Position numbers and translations under genes: made by a program. This document shows, one piece after another, positions 10,124 to 22,058 of a DNA stretch of 64,000 nt. Below the pieces are notes generated by a model that was given only the letters and a program-made list of their open reading frames with translations, had not been told where the DNA came from and did no database searches. Source of the DNA: Sclerotiophoma versabilis (taxonomy: Eukaryota > Ascomycota > Dothideomycetes > Pleosporales > Didymellaceae); the NCBI GenBank assembly GCA_012274445.1, contig JAAROD010000069.1, forward strand, positions 744,001-808,000, read 5' to 3'. Position 1 is the stretch's first letter, and every line of letters begins with the position of its first letter.

Positions 10124-10701
10124 TTATTCGCAGTTCTGGGGCATGGAGATCGATATGCGGAGTGACATGCGGACGAGAAAGATGGGTGAGATTGTGGTGT
10201 CAACTTCGTGTCCTGTGATCATGAGTTTCTCCAGGTGCATCCTATTATTTCCAATGCGGCTTTGGTTACGATAAGCACAGCAATACTCGAGAAGACGATA
10301 CGCAGGAATGGCAGCACCTTCGCAGAATGTGATTGGTATGTTGATCGTCTGGTTTGCAGCTGCAAGTTCTCTGGTACGGTATTTGATTCCGCACCTCTGA
10401 CAGTCGAGTACCGTTCCCGTCCGATTTGCAAGTGAATTTCGGTCATTCCTTCCAGAGAGCATAGGTCAATTAAGATGGTTCCACTACGAAACGAGCCAAT
10501 AGCTTGATAACCCAGAACAATGCTCCATTTGGAGTCGACTGCCTCAAGCAGCCTCCGTTTTGCTTTCCGTAAAGGCTGGATAGGAAGGAAAGTGTACAGA
10601 AGCAAAACACCACCTTTCGTAGCTCGTGAATCATCCGAAAACACCGTCTATAAGGCCGCAATACTTGTCCAGGCCTTGAACAACGCCATGGAAACGCCCC
10701 C
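10124..10701 (-). pseudogene. Possible decayed membrane-protein gene, unrecognised
   Basis: On the minus strand one frame reads GVSMALFKAWTSIAAL, a TAG, then TVFSDDSRATKGGVLLLYTF and continues open for about 140 codons. It includes a plausible membrane segment (VLPFLRIVFSSIAVLIVTKA) and ends near 10219. A second frame continues with HLEKLMITGHEVDTTISPIF to 10124, so one stop and one frameshift would be needed. I do not recognise the family, and the case for coding is only that hydrophobic and charged segments alternate sensibly. It could be chance sequence. Confidence 0.25.
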
Positions 10702-10758
10702 AAGTCTGATAACTGAAATATGAGGTCAGAGAATGATGAAAATAGGCAGAAGAGACAC

Positions 10759-11538
10759 TCAAGTCGACTCTGATTTGACTGGCGTTACCCCTTTGATTTC
10801 CCCATGTAGTATTTCGAGTAGCTTGCGAAGGGTATCTGAGCTACTGCTCTTACGGCGAATCGTCTTGCCATTCTCATCTTCGCCCTCAGCGTCGTCATCT
10901 TGTGTCAAGAGCTCGATAGTCTTTCGAAGTTTCTCGTAGGCAGCGTTGAGCTCGGTGTGTGACACTTCGAGTTTGTTGTACTTTTCTGTTAAGGCTGAGA
11001 GTTGAATTTCGAGATCACGGGCGTGCTTTTCTTTCCGTTCGCGGAAGGCGCGTTGGGCTGCTCGATTTTGTGCTCGTCGACGCTACTTTTCGTTAGCATG
11101 CTATGAACTGGCCTCGGCGGACTTGGCTTACCCCAGATGTGGTATGTGTCTTCTCAGTAGGTATCGATGCAGAGCTGGTCATGTAGATGGGCTCCGCATG
11201 TGGTATCGGCTGTGGGCTGCAGTAAGGGCTGTCGTGGTCTGAGCCGAACTCCGAGGGTGTCATTGGCATGTTATATGATGTGAAATGCATTGGTTCGTCG
11301 ACGATCTGAGGATAATAGGCCTGATGTAAGGGTGCAGGGAACTGATCATATGTCGATGACACCTACGCACATCAACAAAGCCCATGGTCACAGACGTGCA
11401 AATGCGACTTACAGGCGATCCGCTCAGGCTGGGCACCTTTGACATGTTTGGCGGTACATCGTACAGGGTTGTATGTTGTGGTTGTGGGAGGACGTAGTGG
11501 CCCTGCGACATCCAATAATCAAAAGACTGGGAATCCAT
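10759..11538 (-). CDS. AP-1/Yap-like bZIP transcription factor
   Basis: Exons are 11413-11538, 11132-11362 and 10759-11082. The introns are 50 bp (11363-11412, GTAAGT donor, TAG acceptor) and 49 bp (11083-11131, GTAAGC donor, GCTAAC branch, TAG acceptor). The product is 226 aa. Residues 1-119 are Ser/Pro/Tyr-rich and probably activating. The second intron falls exactly before the basic region, RRRAQNRAAQRAFRERKE (residues 120-137), which carries the NxxAQxxFR signature of fungal Yap/Pap1-type factors. It is followed by a leucine zipper (IQLSALTEKYNKLEV, then LNAAYEKLRKTIELL). The tail is acidic, then Ser-rich. Yap-type factors act in oxidative or metal stress, but no Cys-rich redox domain is seen here, so the signal it answers is unknown. 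The first ATG, at 11536-11538, is used; a TTG three codons upstream is rejected. Confidence 0.87.
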
Positions 11539-14500
11539 TTCGGACAATCTGTCTGTGATCGAGAGACGATTGAGCTCTGGTCGCGGTGTTGGATTTTGCG
11601 CAGCTCGAAGTGATTTGACGGGATGATGGGTTTAGTCACTGGTTGTCTATAGTCACCAAGCGGGATGGCTGTAGCGAGGGTCGGATATGATGTGCAAGGT
11701 AGAGGTCTGGAAGATTGTCTGTGTGGCAGAGCAGGCTTACACATGTGGGTGAGCTGAGATCTTATACAGCGCACGGAGTGCGGAGAGAGTGCACAACTGC
11801 ATCGGAATCGTTCCTGTTCTTTGGATGCAATTGAGCCCGCGTAAACGGTCGCGCCTTACCCTGGCAACTATGGCCATCTGTGAGAAGACATGCATACCGC
11901 TGTCACGAAAGAAGAATATCAGCCTTCTTTCGGCTCACGCGCCGGGGACACGGTCTGGGATGCGGGAAGCCCCCCAAAGTTGTTATTCTCGTCTTCAAGT
12001 GGCTCGTGGGAGAGTGTCACCGGCAGCCGGGTGCAAGGGTCTGCATGGAGACTTGCACTAGTCCAAGTCAGGTCTTTGATAATTGTGCTACTAAAGTTGC
12101 AGGCTAGCCGCGACGAGCTTCACAGGGTAGGCGTGCAGCACGCAATTCAGTCACTTGCCCCCCCCCCCCCCCCGGAGTGCAGAGAATGTCAGACATTCTT
12201 CTTATGAAGCTCGATCAATCCTGAGTTGCTTGCACTATGCTGGGGTTTTACTTAGGATCAGGAGCTACGTGCCGCGTTCAACTGACGCTTGAGAAGATGT
12301 GAGTGCCTGCACAGTGCACCGTGCGACAGTACGAGGTCAAATGCAACAGCAATACATCCGTGGCTTGAGCAAGCACGAAAGCACTGTGGCTCACGCATTT
12401 GCGACGTGACAATGGTATACAACTCGAGCCTGAGGTTACGTCTGACCGCGATAGTAACACTGCGTCGCGTGTACTCGCTGGCTGGGAGCAGTTCCCGAAT
12501 TTCGGTCGGAGCGTGTTCACATGTTGTCAGCTGGCCATGCACTGCAGCATACGTAAACCACTCTTTCGTTCAACAGTTTTCCTTTGTCTGCACCCGTGGA
12601 AAGCCGATGTGATAATGGGCTTGAATGCAAGTCTCAGGTGGGCGCCTTCCTTTACACCTATGCAACGGGGCGATGATAGGCGGACAGTGCGGGTGACTCC
12701 GTTGTGCAGAAGTCAAACAGTGCGAAGTCCGCCGCCGGCGGGAAATTCATCTTCGCCATGTTTCGGTACGGCTGCGAGATTGAGGACGCAGACAGAGTGC
12801 GGCAAGAGCGTGACAGCCAAGTCTTACCGAGAGCTTAACCACTTTTGATCTTAGCGTCCCAAGCTTCGTCCCGTCTGCTTTGACTTACTTATCAACATCT
12901 TCATCTAGACAGAAGCAGTACTTACACGATTAGAAGGTCAAGTTTGTATTTAGAAAATTTAAATTATTCATCACGAGGACAGTGGTCGTAGCAGGACGTC
13001 GGAGCTTAGCGCAAGGGTTGAACGTCCTTCTCCCTTCTACGGATATTGCCAGTTCACAACGAGATACCAGGCCCGGCATCTCCCGCCCATCTAGCAGGAC
13101 ATGTTTCAATCCGTCCGTGCAGATGGAAAAGCTCCGCGGCGGGGCAGCATGGCAGGAGGAAGCGACACTGGAGATTCCACTGGACTCATGCAATCGCCGA
13201 ACGCACATCAGGCCATACCAGCCACTTGAAAATGGACTGGTTGGCCTATGCGTGCAGAAGCGAGCGGTCCCTGCTAACGGACTAACGTCTCGAGTGCGAC
13301 ATTTTCCACCATTGAGCCGCCGCCTGGTTGATGCACAACAGTCTTGCCCCGCGATTTACGACGTGTAGGTTCGCACACAAGCAGGAGCGTTTACAGGTTG
13401 TCTGCCCTATGGCTGACACATGCTGTGCTGTGCAGTGCAGACCGATGTCTACTTCCAAGAGCGTATGGTATGCGCCGCAGACAATTGGTGTTGGTCCGCA
13501 GTGGTGTGGTAACCGTTTTGACGCCTCCAAAAGGCATGCGTAAGCAAGTCGGACGAACGCAGACAGCTACCACTGGCGCAAATTCTTTAACAGCGAGCTC
13601 TAAACCTTGGCTTATCTCCTGCCTTAGACCGTCGCTCACTACGAAGAACGGGCTTGTCGTTTTTGTTGTCAACGGGCAGTGCTACCAGTGTTTCGTTCAT
13701 TCCCTGGTCTACCCGAGATCACAACAAACGATCCGTTGAAAGGTCAATCAGGCGCCGCACTAAACAACTATTGGGTGTACAGTCAGCGTGGATATTGCGC
13801 TGCGCTAGCATGCAGCCGCTCTGCCCCATGCCATGGGTACGGCATAGGGCTGCGCCTACCACATCATACGTGCGCCGACTCCTTCACTATGCACATTATC
13901 ACGGTCCTAATATGCCCTAGCCGCGTAGGGCTACGCAGGGTCCAAAGATCTCACCGGGAACTAGTAGCCTTAATTGTATGCTCTACCACATCTGGCTCGC
14001 TTGCCCTATCTACCCGTGTTGTGGTACGATATGTAACGAGTCGGCCTGGTTCAACCCATCGCTGAGCATTGATGGAGTTCCCGTTCTTGTGAAACTTCTA
14101 TCAGCAACCCCTTTAGTCTACAGAGTGATCTGAAGCACACGGTCATAGATCAAAGCACCGACAAGGTTTGTTTTCAAGGATGGATTGCGCGTCAGCGCCC
14201 GGCGGGCACGACAGAACAGCCAATCGGTCTAGATCGACTACCCCATTTCCAATGCCTCTTCACCCTTCTTTCATGCAACGAGCTGTTGCTGCAGGAAAGT
14301 ATAGCGTTCCTAGCTGCCCAATGGGGTTGGCGACCATACTAGCCAGCTGTAATCTTGATACCACTGGTCATACTAAAACAGACTGATCCAGCGAATTAAT
14401 TACATAGACACTGTAACTAGCTCGGGCCCGACCCTGGGAATGCTCGGAGATCAACCACAGGCTGAGTGAGGCGCTCCCGGGTTACAAAGCTCAAAGGTTG

Positions 14501-15057
14501 CTACAGTTATCTCACCCCAACGCCAACACGTCCGGTTTTACGTCACCGCCATCGTCCCATACCTCCTGCGCATCCTTCTTGACAACCAAATGAAACTGTA
14601 GGTCAGTCCATCATGTTGCCATTTGCCAGTCAATCGGGAAGGGGCAATGCTCAGTAAGGCATCAACGTGAAAGCTATGCACTAACTGGAAGGCGCAGAAG
14701 CATTTTTACAATGTTTTTGGAAACCTCGAAGTCATGTTTCCGTCTTTCAACCATACATCTCTTGTTTCAATTGAGCACGGTTATGGCATGCGTCAGGTCT
14801 GTATCGTAAAGCCGCGCCACTTACGCAGCTTTTGCCGACGTGGGACAATTCTGATGAACTTGCTCTGGCCTTTGTTGCGGCCATACTTGACTGAGTCAGT
14901 GATATTAAAACATCGCGTACAACTCTACTCCTAGCAGATGCTGAACTGACATCTTTAACAAGGCTACATCGGTTGACGCTGTTCTACGCTGTTACTGTGT
15001 TGCGCAATCTCTGGTATTCCATGTGGGTCACAGCGGTCGAGGTGCTTGTCAACCGCG
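11539..15057. other. Long gene-poor region with a poly-C run, no supported gene
   Basis: About 3.5 kb without a credible gene. Open frames of up to 149 codons exist on both strands, but they lack recognisable domains and stack in several frames at once, as chance frames do in sequence of balanced composition. The left end presumably includes the bZIP promoter. A 16-C run lies at 12158-12173. The stretch may contain old, unrecognisable repeat remains. Confidence 0.45.
12158..12173. repeat. Homopolymer run of 16 C
   Basis: Sixteen consecutive C residues in otherwise mixed sequence. Length in such runs is unreliable in sequencing and may vary between isolates. Confidence 0.9.
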
Positions 15058-15066
15058 TATATAAAA
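15058..15066 (+). promoter_or_regulatory. TATA-like box upstream of the HET pseudogene
   Basis: TATATAAAA in the context CCGCGTATATAAAAACCAC lies 179 bp before the ATG at 15237. It fits a surviving promoter of the decayed HET gene. Confidence 0.4.
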
Positions 15067-15236
15067 ACCACACGCGCAACAATACTTTCCAGTCCCCGAG
15101 CGGCGTGACATGAGGCCTAATACACCAAGTATATGTTCTCGCCTACTGACTATCAGTATCCATACCTTAGCAAATGCTTACTCTTTGACGGTCTACAACT
15201 AAACCACATCTATGCACTCGCTCAGAAACTGGCCCA

Positions 15237-15740
15237 ATGAACCCGCTCAAGATACACATACGAGCTCGTTTGTGTTTCGCAGTAGATGTCTCGTTATGCA
15301 GCATGTCACATCGTTGGGAGCCCAAGGAGATATCTTAGGAAGTTATTCAGACCCTGAAGCCGTTTGCACTGCGCGATCCAGTTCCCTCAGCTACACCTGC
15401 GAACCGTCCCGCTAGCGCAGCAAATATTCAAAATGCTTGTTCGATTACCAGGTAACAGAAGATCTGGTACATATGGGTAGATACGTGTTGTATCAATAAG
15501 CTCCCGATCGTAGGACTGAGCCGCGCGATTGACTCCATGTACAACTGGTACCGAAACTCAGATGTTTACTCCACGTACCTTAACAAAGTGACTATCTCTG
15601 CGCCAAGCGAGAGTATGTTTCGGACTGATTAGCCAGGCCAATATGGGCAAGCCAGCAAATGGCCCGAAAGAGGATGAGTTGGAGCTGAGCAGACTTATAT
15701 TAATCGATTGGGTTTAGAAGAAGTAATCAAGTTCCTTTGA
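15237..15740 (+). pseudogene. HET-domain pseudogene, in one frame with four nonsense codons
   Basis: A single frame starting at the ATG at 15237 reads MSHRWEPKEIS, stop, EVIQTLKPF, then ANIQNACSITR, stop, QKIWYIWVDTCCINK, then LSRAIDSMYNWYRNSDVYST. Next come a stop, SKWPERG, a TGA and EEVIKFL. The order SHxW, WVDTCCINK, LSxAIxSMYxWY and RGW matches the N-terminal HET domain of HET-E/NWD-type incompatibility proteins. Stops are at 15336 (TAG), 15453 (TAA), 15630 (TAG) and 15675 (TGA, where RGW is expected). There is no frameshift. The TAG and TAA codons can arise from CAG or CAA by C-to-T in CpA context; the TGA can arise from TGG by G-to-A. Only the first part of the gene is left, and any C-terminal domains are missing. 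Confidence 0.75.
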
Positions 15741-17556
15741 ATACGTAGTAATGCTCTTGTATGCAGCTTAGGTATATGAGACTAGCTATCCTAGCCTAAT
15801 TTGTCTAATTAGATCCTCTAGATACTAACATCTATAGGTGGATTAGCGCTGGTTATGTCGGTGTTGCTTGCTTACAGATTACCTCCTGCGACAGATAGAT
15901 ATTGTAAAAGCTCCTGGCACCTCGCAAGCTGTGATTCTATGACACACGCTGGAAGCTCATGAGCACAAGAACGAGCACGCAATGTTGATAGGGACAATCA
16001 CCAGCATTATTGTGGAGGATCTGAATGGAAAGCGCGGCCTGAGCGAGGGTTGTCTTTGCGTTGAGGATGAGTTGGGTGGCTGGACACGTCACAGAACAGA
16101 TCGATGACATCGCATAGAGCCTTCTGGTAGGCTTGATATCAGCCCACTGCTTGGTATGGCGAGGGAACGAGAGCCTTTGGAAGGTTGTAAAAAGCTATCC
16201 TGTCTTACAACGGGCATTTCGACGAATCTTTGCTTACTTGGGAATGACCACGCCCACAAGATGAGCCTCGTAGCAAGACGATCAAATATAGCAGAGGGGG
16301 CTTCCTCATACCGTTGCTAGATTGCTTTGGAAGGGCGAGCATCATTTGTGTCTGTAAAGAACTGGCTGTGATAAGACCAGCCAGTGGCTTTAGATAAACT
16401 CACCATGGTATATGCGACACAGTGTTCTCCAGAAAGGTAAATCGTAGATTTGGTAAGCCACGTAACGAGACTAATATTCCACCGGACTGTTGTAGCTTTG
16501 TGGACAGCAAGATACCAGAGATCGTTGTATTGAAACTATCGAGAGGGCTGGACAGTATCATCACCAGAAGCCAATGTCAAAGACTCGGATTGAAGGAAAG
16601 TACTGGCATCACGGTCTCACGACCGCGGATAGCACAGGTCTAAACCTTGTGATGAAATAAGGCAATCAGAGCTATGTATGTCAATGCTACGAGAGATATG
16701 CCCACGCTGAACAGATGTACGAAAATCTTGGCGCGAACGCAAACGAGACCTTAAACTACCTTTGTTTTGTAACCCGGTGACTATGCCGCATGTTTGGCTA
16801 TTAATCCGACACTCGCATTCTATCCCAACCAACACTTTAAGAACCGGTCATCATTGTACCATCATTATCATAAGGTTTGTGACAGCTGCGATATGAGTCC
16901 TGGTAAGGTACAACCTGAAGCCACGCCAATTGTGTCATGTTCGATTATGCGGAATTAAGAGAATACGAAACGAATGAGAAATAACAAGCAGACCTAGGGA
17001 AAACACGCGAGAATATCACGAAGGAGCTGAGAGATGAAAGCTTTGCTGACAATGAAGACAATGAGTCAAGGAAAGAGACACGCTATGACAGGTACAAGTG
17101 CGGTCATGTCCAATCGCCAATTGTTGGACTCGAGCAGCGGGTTTCAAGTCAAGAAATTCAAGTGAGCACAGCATGTCGATTAGGGTGGATTGTGATGGGC
17201 TCGTCATCGGTGCTGAGGGCCGGCTGGATTGTTGCGTATGCTGGGCCAGACGTGATGTGCAATGGGTATGCTGCTTTGGGTGGCTGATTCGAATGGAATC
17301 TGTAGTGGAATGTGCCGCAGGGTCGAGTCGGTTGGTCGTTTCGAGTGTTGCTGCCCGGTCGATTTTCGAAGCGCGAGGGCTTACCTTCCATCACACTTCA
17401 CCATGGCACCAAGTTATTTACCCACGGCAGGGTTAACCTCCAAAAGACTTATGGTCTTCAAATCTACAGACGATTAGCATGAGCATCCCGAATGCCTCCT
17501 CGTTTTTTTTTTAGCCCTAAACGTCGTATCGCTATACAAGAGAACAGGGGTATACT
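15741..17556. other. Gene-poor region, no supported gene
   Basis: About 1.8 kb. The first part (15741-15860) is AT-richer and repeat-like. Between 15950 and 16330 some minus-strand frames look loosely protein-like (for example ATQLILNAKTTLAQAAL), but I cannot assign or close them. A T-run at about 17503-17512 lies just past the Prm10-like stop. No RNA gene was recognised. Confidence 0.4.
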
Positions 17557-19674
17557 CTACAAAGTCCAAAGACCGCTACGCTTTTTGCCCATCGGGTAGA
17601 CGAGAAGCGCCGCCATGAACAAACCGACGGTGATACCGATGGCGATCTGGATCATGGATGCTGCGACATTGAAGACGATAGTGTTGAGGCCGTCGGTAGT
17701 GGTCTACCAATAGTTAGCTGATGTCGCCCAACCAAAGTTGTGGAACACTTACATCAGCAGCTGCCGAGCCTCTGATAAGGGCAGAGGCTGTTTTGAGGGC
17801 AGAGTCGATGGCTCCACTGGATGCAAGACTGCCCGGAACTTGCACATATACAGCAGGCAAAAGCACTGCAGCGGCGACGCCGTGTCTCACTCGACTGTAA
17901 AGGTTGGCGAGAACACCAACAGTAAAAGCTCCAAAGGTGTATGCAATGGGCGCCGAGGATGTGAATTTCATGTTGGCGAAGAAGTTGACAGTGTACCCTG
18001 CTGTAGCGATCAAGATCATGGCAGGCATCTGCTTGTACTTCGCCTGCACTGTGAAAGTTACAAAAAAAACGTAGAGTGGAACGAACAAGAAATTCCAGTA
18101 CTTGTTCAAGGGGTTGGTGCAGGTCTGTGCGTTGGTGGCGTTCGAGTCAATGGCTCCGTAAATGGCCGTGCCCACAGTGATACCGTACCCAAGGAAGAGC
18201 GAGTAGATGATGGCGAAGACGAGGCGAATTGAGCCAGGGACGATGGCACGAGACTGCAGCTCCAACGCAGAACTGAGCACAAGCCATCCAGGAAGGATCA
18301 TTGCAATGGCGCTTTGAGCGATTGCAGAGAAGCAAAATAAGCCTCCTCCGTTGATGCTGCCAAAGGCCCTCGCGAGAAAGCTCATCAAGATGGTTGCAGA
18401 GATCTCGAAAACAGTGCTGTACGTCTTGGATAGTGGAGAAATGACCAGCTGCAACAGGCCAAGCAAACAGCCCAGTACGAAGATGACAGGCATATCGATA
18501 AGACGTGCTGAGAAGAACACACTGACTGCTGCAGATGCTGCACCGTACATGAGGACACACAACCATACGTTATGGCGGTCATTAGCGTTGATGACATCAT
18601 TGAGCCTTTGCATAGCCTCGTCGAGGTCGATGACGTCGTGGAGTACTTCTTTGTAAATTTCGTGTGTGTCTTTAAGCTTGCCGAGGTTGACGCCTTGTGC
18701 TGTACGAACAATCTTGACTTCAGCCTGTCGTTACGTTAGCCAGACTCCAGCACATACTTTCAGCAAAGCAGGTTTACCGTGTGAGTTAACGCGTCGTCAA
18801 AACTGATCAACATACACCCTGGGATGTAGAGGAACTGGCTGTTGATTTCGAGAACCTTGGCCGTAGTTGCAAGATATTCCTCCAAGCGGTGGGTAGGAGC
18901 ACCGAACAGCATTAGGGCACGACACATGCGGATGATGTATTGTTGGCGCTTGAGTATGTTCGCGACGTGAATCTTGATGCGTACGTCCTGATCCTCCTTA
19001 GCCTTCATAACCTTGGCGAGTATACCGCCGCCGCTGCTGGTACGCTTGTGATGTGGGCGTGAAGGAAGCTCTCTCTTTTTGTTAGGGTTCGCTAGAGCAG
19101 CAGAAGCTCCTATCAAAGTTGCTAATGTCTCTTGCGACTGAGCTGCCTTCTCTTGACTGTACCATTTCTTGCGTGATGGAGTGGCTGCGCCAGAAGATCC
19201 AGATCGCTGGGCGGTAGGCGGCGTGCTGGTGCTGGGTTCAGAGGGAGTGACTGTATCACTGTATGCGGGGAGCGGGTTCTTGTAGGCCTGAAGGAGCTGG
19301 TAAAAGACACCACCCTGCGTGTTCCCTGTGACGGCGTAGCCCTCAGAATCATCAAATGGATCTACGCTGTCGCCGGTTAGATGTTCATTAGGGTTGCCAG
19401 CATTGTGCGCCTTAAGTAGTTGCTCAGCGGCAGCGACAGTCCGATCATCAGCGTTCTCGAGGGACTCAGCCTCGCTGATGTGACTGAAGCTAGGACGTTC
19501 TGTAATGAGCGGCCGTGGAATTTCAGCAGCGACGCTGTTGATCCTCACGCGTGGCCTCCCTGTCGTCGCATTTTCGGGCTGCAACGATTGCGATGGTTGT
19601 GGAGGTGGGTAAGGCTCAAGTTCGTGTTCATCAACGCGGGTGCGGTCGGAGGAATTGGTGGATGAGGGTTCCAT
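17557..19674 (-). CDS. PRM10: Prm10/ThrE-like multi-pass membrane protein (putative amino-acid exporter family)
   Basis: Exons are 18778-19674, 17753-18724 and 17557-17703. Introns are 53 bp (18725-18777, GTAAAC donor, GCTAAC branch, CAG acceptor) and 49 bp (17704-17752, GTAAGT donor, AGCTAAC branch, TAG acceptor). The product is 671 aa. Residues 1-210 are disordered, with many Ser/Pro/Thr. Residues about 240-300 carry the cytosolic ThrE signature (MLFGAPTHRLEEYL, FLYIPGCMLISFDDALTHT). About ten hydrophobic segments follow from residue 355 on, ending with GLNTIVFNVAASMIQIAIGI and a basic tail. Bacterial ThrE exports threonine and serine. Yeast Prm10 is a pheromone-regulated protein of unclear substrate, so transport in this fungus is inference. 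The first ATG is at 19672-19674; a TTG upstream is not used. Confidence 0.87.
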
Positions 19675-21361
19675 AGCAGGCGCAATGCTACTGCAGGCAC
19701 GGAAAGCGGGCGTGTTCAACTGAAATCACAATGGGAATAGATACCTTTGCCATGCTGGGCAGCTCACTGTTTTTGATGATGGCAGTCCTAGGTTGCAAGC
19801 GTTTGTGGGACCGCACTTGTGTTCCCTCGGGAGTACGGTACCCCCGAGGTGCATTGTCCACAGTTAACGTTAGTCATAAGAACCCTCGCCCGGCCGAAAA
19901 TAGAAGAAACGTGATTTCGCGATTGGATGCAGGAACAGTGTACACAACACTCATCTCGATTAGGGCACTGGGAACGAGAGGGTGACTTTTGCGTCCGTGT
20001 TGGTGCTGGAAGAGCCGCGTGTCATAACAAACTTAGACGGAAAGGGTGGCCAAGACACATCCGAAAGTTCCTCAGTACGCAACTTCTCGCAGTTTCTTCG
20101 ACACAAAACGTCAGTAAAATGGACCCCGTGGCATCAGAAGCTGGAGCACCAACGCGGATCCCCATCTCAACCCCTCCCCACGCGGGGCATAAGCCGCATT
20201 CTTCGTCGTGAGATCGCGCAATCGAACTCATCGCTGCAACATGCTATAGGATATCTGTATCGCACGCTTACGGGGTGTCGGCTAGATCTTGCATGAGATA
20301 AGTTTTCTCGAAAGTAACAACCGTTCTAGACTAGAGAACATGACTCTGATGTTCGTCACTAGACCACGGAGGGCTACGAGCGCTGATGTCAACCGGCCAC
20401 CGGCTAACGTAAAAGGGCAGAGCACGTTCAAAATGTATTCCTGAAGCAGCGAATTTCTAATATAGTTCTATTTACTCACTTCTATAACTTTAACCTCAAA
20501 TGAACCTAATTCGAAGAATGCGCTAGAAGCCCTGCAAACACAGATGTTAGGAATACATCAGATGTGTCTCGAATACATCTTTAACATGAATTCTGATCTA
20601 TTTATGGCTGCCTGAACATTTGCGTTGGCGTTGGCTGCCGAGAAGATTCCTATGAATGAGATACGTTCTGAAGGGTTACGACTACTAGCGCTTTGGCCAG
20701 CTTCGTTGCTTCTCCCTGGGCCCTGACTCCACTTTTATAATAGGAGCACTACGCTCATACCAACGTCACGAGGATCGTAAAGCCTTGCCACCTTCACCTC
20801 CTGACCGACTGTGGGACATAGCCCCTAACAGAAGCATCTGAATCGTCGAACACGAGGCTGCAACTCCGAGTCCTTCTACATACTAGCTCCGCAAGCAATT
20901 GCACCAATGTGCCAATGATTAAGACCTTAGCACATCTCTAGGTCGCTATGGAGGTTATCGACGCAGCGCATCCACCATTATGGGTAGAAGACGCAATCAC
21001 TTTGACACCATCGCCAAAAGCTACTCGTGTGTTCGCAGTCAGCTCAATCCCTTAATGGACGTCATGCCTCGGAACTAGCTTCACAAATGACCAATCGTCT
21101 CAGCATTCGGCATCAACTGTATCTAAACAACACGATCTTTCCTTTGACACGTACGTCTGCAGAGAGAGCTTGATCTACTGGCTCACAACGTAGTCTTGGA
21201 GTCTTTGGCCAATCTTGGGTGATTGCGCAGCGCAGGCAAAGTCTGTATAGATTCCTGTCTCTTTGCAGGCTGAAGGCACTTGAATAGTGCCGTTGTGGCT
21301 CCAAAAGGCTCAGGCTTCAAAGAATTTGCGATCTGCCTGAGGTTTGCCGCAATGTGAGATT
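19675..21361. other. Intergenic stretch, no supported gene
   Basis: About 1.7 kb between two minus-strand genes. The left end should contain the Prm10-like promoter. AT content rises between 20430 and 20620. Short frames, including one on minus at 21113-21304, show no recognisable motif. Confidence 0.45.
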
Positions 21362-22058
21362 CTACAAGCCCAGTGGTTGATCATCCTCTGGCTTTGCGGT
21401 GTAGCTGATCCTCCCAGCTGGCAAGAAGAACAATGCAATCAAGGCTCCACCACGGACCTGCGGATAGCTGTCCAATTATAAACCTTCCAGCCGTAAACAT
21501 CGTCTATATGAGGAGTGACCTACTGATGTGTCCCTGCACCTGGACTCGTCCAGCCCGCGCCCTGCCAACCCTGCATGCCCTTCAACTCTGCAGTTCTATC
21601 TATCTGCACTACACAGTTGATCTCACCATACGGATGCGAATGGTACTGTCCCGAGAAGACGTCCTGCGAGTTCATGTACACTGTTGTAATCGAAAAGAAT
21701 CGTGTCTCTTCCTTGGGCAGCGCTATCTTGGAGCGTCGATAATCTCGCCCCAAGATGTCGATGTTGGCTACCCAGCCCTCCTGAAGACCCTGGCGTGTTA
21801 GGGTACAAAGGTCCTCGTAGATGCCGTTGCCAGGTCCATAGTGTCTGTTCAGATAGGCTTCAAGATCCTTGCCTGGAGTTCTGACCGCCTGTCAGCAACG
21901 CTATGATGTTGACTTGCTCACATGTACAGATTTTCGACTTCTTCAAGGAAGTCCTGACAGCGCCTGAGCAGCTTCTGGGCTGTGGGATTGTTGATGATGT
22001 TTACTTCGGCGCCAGCTGTGTAGTCTGGCTGGGTCGGCGTCTCCGTCGGTGTTGCCAT
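21362..22058 (-). CDS. 4-hydroxylaminobenzoate lyase-like enzyme (PnbB / DUF4863 family)
   Basis: Exons are 21928-22058, 21524-21880 and 21362-21467. Introns are 47 bp (21881-21927, GTACAT donor, CAG acceptor) and 56 bp (21468-21523, GTAGGT donor, ACAG acceptor). The second intron restores the family sequence GTHHYPQVRGGALIALFFLP. The product is 197 aa. Family hallmarks: INNPTAQKLLRRC near the start, TPGKDLEAYLNRHYGPGNGI, LTRQGLQEGWVANIDI, RRSKIALPKEETRFFSITTV, then GQYHSHPYGEINCV and MQGWQGAGWTSPG. The YHSHPYGE segment (His/Glu) looks like a cupin-type metal site. In bacteria the enzyme turns 4-hydroxylaminobenzoate into protocatechuate and ammonia in nitrobenzoate breakdown. The substrate in fungi is not known to me. 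All three exons are open. Confidence 0.85.

Noticed and set aside
11536..11547. TTG codon at 11545-11547 as a start for the bZIP gene
   Set aside because: An ATG follows three codons later in the same frame, and nuclear genes rarely start with TTG.
11789..14386. Numerous open frames of 65-149 codons
   Set aside because: They overlap in several frames, lack domains and introns, and none has a distinct start context.
17557..19674. Prm10/ThrE-like gene as recent transfer from bacteria
   Set aside because: The family is widespread in fungi, the gene has normal fungal introns, and nothing in its base composition stands out.
19672..19719. Upstream TTG start for the Prm10-like gene
   Set aside because: The first ATG in frame is at 19672-19674. 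The extra residues show no conserved feature.
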